Positions 6,548 through 7,483 of a DNA stretch of 7,483 nt are shown piece by piece. Source of the DNA: Alphaproteobacteria bacterium (GTDB lineage Bacteria; Pseudomonadota; Alphaproteobacteria; Micavibrionales; UBA2020); NCBI GenBank assembly GCA_029266795.1, contig JAQSWE010000240.1, positions 1 through 7,483 of the forward strand, written 5' to 3'. The position numbers were made by a program, and so were the translations under genes. A model generated the notes under the pieces. The model was not told the origin of the DNA and made no database searches. It saw nothing but the letters and a program-made list of their open reading frames with translations. Each line of letters opens with the position of its first letter. Position 1 is the stretch's first letter.

Positions 6548-6576
6548 CCTGCAAACTCCGTCTTTGAAATATATGG

Positions 6577-6597
6577 CCGGGATATTTTATTACCCGG
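6577..6597 (-). promoter_or_regulatory. Inverted repeat with AT-only loop upstream of the carboxypeptidase gene
   Basis: CCGGG and CCCGG arms flank 11 bases that are all A or T. It lies 29 nt upstream of ATG 6547. If transcription begins near 6610 it would be a hairpin in the mRNA leader; otherwise it could be an operator. It resembles the element upstream of hldE (223-244): both have GGGTAAT at one arm followed by an AT-rich loop and a CCCG arm. Confidence 0.35.
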
Positions 6598-6616
6598 ATT
6601 CGTTGTTGATTTATGG

Positions 6617-6645
6617 ACTTTATGGGAATCATGGCGGGTCGTAAA
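6617..6645 (-). promoter_or_regulatory. Weak candidate promoter for the carboxypeptidase gene at 5312-6547
   Basis: On the minus strand TTTACG (6640-6645) and TAAAGT (6617-6622) each match the sigma-70 consensus at four of six positions with a 17-bp spacer. The predicted start near 6610 gives a leader of about 63 nt that contains the inverted repeat at 6577-6597. The match is modest and other AT-rich hexamers in the gap could serve. Confidence 0.2.
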
Positions 6646-6675
6646 GCGTTTTTTGCCGTTTTTTCGACAGGGATA

Positions 6676-6687
6676 CCCTTAAAAGGG
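6676..6687 (+). promoter_or_regulatory. Short palindrome upstream of clpS
   Basis: CCCTT-AA-AAGGG is a perfect 5-bp inverted repeat with a 2-nt centre, about 10 bp upstream of a -10-like TATATT (6697-6702). It could be a repressor site over a clpS promoter, or the upstream hairpin of a leader. There is no good -35 hexamer 17 bp from TATATT, so the promoter itself is uncertain. Confidence 0.25.
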
Positions 6688-6718
6688 GGGATGTACTATA
6701 TTCTAGGGGATGAAAACC

Positions 6719-6723
6719 GAGGA
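6719..6723 (+). promoter_or_regulatory. Ribosome-binding site that favours the GTG start of clpS
   Basis: GAGGA lies 7 nt before GTG 6731. The upstream ATG at 6710 has AGGGG directly abutting it (6705-6709), which is too close to act as a Shine-Dalgarno. This decides the clpS start in favour of 6731. Confidence 0.5.
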
Positions 6724-6730
6724 TTCTGGC

Positions 6731-7093
6731 GTGAAACGGCTCAAAACCACCATGACAGCAGGAAATGACGACGACAGGGACACCGGCCGGCCGGGCCGCA
6801 CCGATGTCGGCGTGCTGACGCGCACCCGCGCGAAGACCAAAAAACCCTCGATGTACCGGGTTCTTCTGTTAAATGACGATTTCACGCCCATGGACTTCGT
6901 CGTTCACGTTTTAGAAAAGTTTTTCAGCAAGAATAGGCAGGAAGCAACAGAAGTGATGCTTCAGGTCCATCGCCGTGGCGTTGGCGTCTGCGGGACCTAT
7001 ACTTATGAAGTGGCGGAAACCAAGGTGAACCTCGTCATGGACTACGCCCGCAAGAACGAACATCCATTGCAATGCACAATGGAGAAGGAATGA
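6731..7093 (+). CDS. clpS: ClpS, N-degron adaptor for ClpAP
   Basis: ClpS is a small cytosolic adaptor that binds proteins with destabilising N-terminal residues and hands them to the ClpA unfoldase of ClpAP; it also alters ClpA specificity. From GTG 6731 it has 120 residues. A disordered polar N-terminal extension (about 1-40) precedes the core, which begins KPSMYRVLLLNDDFTPMDFV. The N-degron pocket residues Asn48, Asp49 and Asp50 and His80 are present, followed by GVGVCGTYTYEVAETKVN and the ending NEHPLQCTMEKE. The alternative ATG at 6710 would add seven residues (MKTEDSG) but lacks a usable ribosome-binding site. clpA follows after 67 nt, the classic arrangement. The last codons and stop form the beginning of a 28-bp tandem repeat. 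Confidence 0.95.
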   Translation: MKRLKTTMTAGNDDDRDTGRPGRTDVGVLTRTRAKTKKPSMYRVLLLNDDFTPMDFVVHVLEKFFSKNRQEATEVMLQVHRRGVGVCGTYTYEVAETKVNLVMDYARKNEHPLQCTMEKE

Positions 7094-7149
7094 CGGCGTA
7101 GCCGTCGCGGAGAAGGAATGACGGCATAGCCGTCGTGGAAAAGGAATAG
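7081..7149 (+). repeat. 28-bp tandem repeat with hairpins spanning the clpS end and clpS-clpA gap
   Basis: Two units (7081-7108 and 7109-7136) are identical at 26 of 28 positions, followed by a degenerate partial third (7137-7149). Each full unit begins GGAGAAGGAATGACGGC and contains a perfect 6-bp inverted repeat GACGGC-N3-GCCGTC (7092-7106 and 7120-7134). The only differences are in the loop (GTA versus ATA) and the last base. The first unit starts inside the final codons of clpS, so the EKE-stop sequence has been copied into noncoding DNA. No T-run follows the hairpins, so they are not typical intrinsic terminators; they may slow ribonuclease or polymerase between the genes. Confidence 0.92.
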
Positions 7150-7153
7150 GGGG
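7148..7153 (+). promoter_or_regulatory. Strong ribosome-binding site of clpA
   Basis: AGGGGG lies 7 nt before ATG 7161, directly after the partial third repeat unit. It fixes the clpA start and shows that clpA has its own translation initiation despite sharing a transcript with clpS. Confidence 0.7.
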
Positions 7154-7160
7154 ATAAAAT

Positions 7161-7483
7161 ATGCTCTCCAGACAGCTCGAACAGACGCTGCACCGCGCGC
7201 TTGCCCATGCCAATGCGCGCCATCATGAATTTGCGACGCTGGAGCATCTGCTGCTCGCGCTGACCGACGATCAGGATGCCGTCGCCGTCATGCGCGCCTG
7301 CGGCGTCGATCTCGACCTTTTGAAGCAGGAAGTGTCACATTACATCGACACCGAATTGCAGAACCTCGTCCATCCCGCTTCCGAAGAAGCCAAGCCGACC
7401 TCCAGCTTCCAGCGCGTGCTGCAACGCGCCGCGATCCATGTGCAATCCTCGGGTCGCGAGGAGGTGACGGGCGCGAATGTGCT
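7161..7483 (+). CDS. clpA: ClpA, AAA+ unfoldase of ClpAP (N-terminal part, runs off the window)
   Basis: The first 107 residues are visible. ClpA is the hexameric ATP-driven unfoldase that threads substrates into the ClpP peptidase. What is seen is its N-terminal Clp_N domain, the docking site for ClpS: MLSRQLEQTLHRALAHANAR, then EFATLEHLLLALTDD in the first repeat and SSFQRVLQRAAIHVQSSGRE followed by EVTGANVL at the start of the second. The wording HVQSSGREEVTGANVL distinguishes ClpA from ClpB and ClpC-type proteins. The ATPase domains lie beyond the window and cannot be judged. It follows clpS in the same direction and is probably co-transcribed with it. Confidence 0.95.
   Translation, partial: MLSRQLEQTLHRALAHANARHHEFATLEHLLLALTDDQDAVAVMRACGVDLDLLKQEVSHYIDTELQNLVHPASEEAKPTSSFQRVLQRAAIHVQSSGREEVTGANV

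Noticed and set aside
6647..6664. Direct repeat CGTTTTTT twice, 10 bp apart
   Set aside because: Too short and low in complexity to call a repeat element; possibly an A/T-tract promoter feature.

Overview
The window is GC-rich bacterial chromosome with dense coding on both strands. The genes point to a Gram-negative bacterium, most likely an alphaproteobacterium. The evidence is an ADP-heptose (LPS core) enzyme, SPOR-type and S11-type cell-wall enzymes with signal peptides, and a clpS-clpA pair whose ClpS looks alphaproteobacterial (ends PLQCTMEKE). The lineage is an inference from protein style and cannot be fixed further from this sequence. I see no mobile element, CRISPR array, tRNA, rRNA or phage gene. 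Almost all of the window is ordinary housekeeping DNA, and I do not find an undescribed multi-gene system.

Layout. Positions 1-258 are an upstream gap with perhaps the last codons of a preceding gene, then an AT-rich leader. On the + strand come hldE (259-1734, bifunctional heptose-7-phosphate kinase / heptose-1-phosphate adenylyltransferase) and an N-formylglutamate amidohydrolase family gene (1790-2656). The second of these meets, tail to tail with overlapping stop codons, a minus-strand series. Read in its own direction that series is: an S11 D-Ala-D-Ala carboxypeptidase without SPOR (6547-5312), a second S11 carboxypeptidase with a C-terminal SPOR domain and its own good promoter (5185-3539), a short acylphosphatase whose 5' end looks broken (3457-3218), and a secreted TPR protein (3213-2653). 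Diverging from the first carboxypeptidase, the + strand carries clpS (6731-7093) and the start of clpA (7161 to the window edge).

How the genes work together. hldE supplies ADP-heptose precursor for LPS inner core. The two DD-carboxypeptidases trim peptidoglycan pentapeptides in the periplasm and are tandem paralogs that differ in their C-terminal parts. ClpS delivers N-degron substrates to the ClpA unfoldase of ClpAP. The amidohydrolase, acylphosphatase and TPR protein have no clear pathway link to these.

Points most worth a second look: a 28-bp tandem repeat with perfect hairpins that starts inside the last codons of clpS and fills the clpS-clpA gap; the apparently decayed start of the acylphosphatase; a run of eight G in the linker before the SPOR domain; and similar AT-rich-loop inverted repeats just upstream of hldE and of the first carboxypeptidase.
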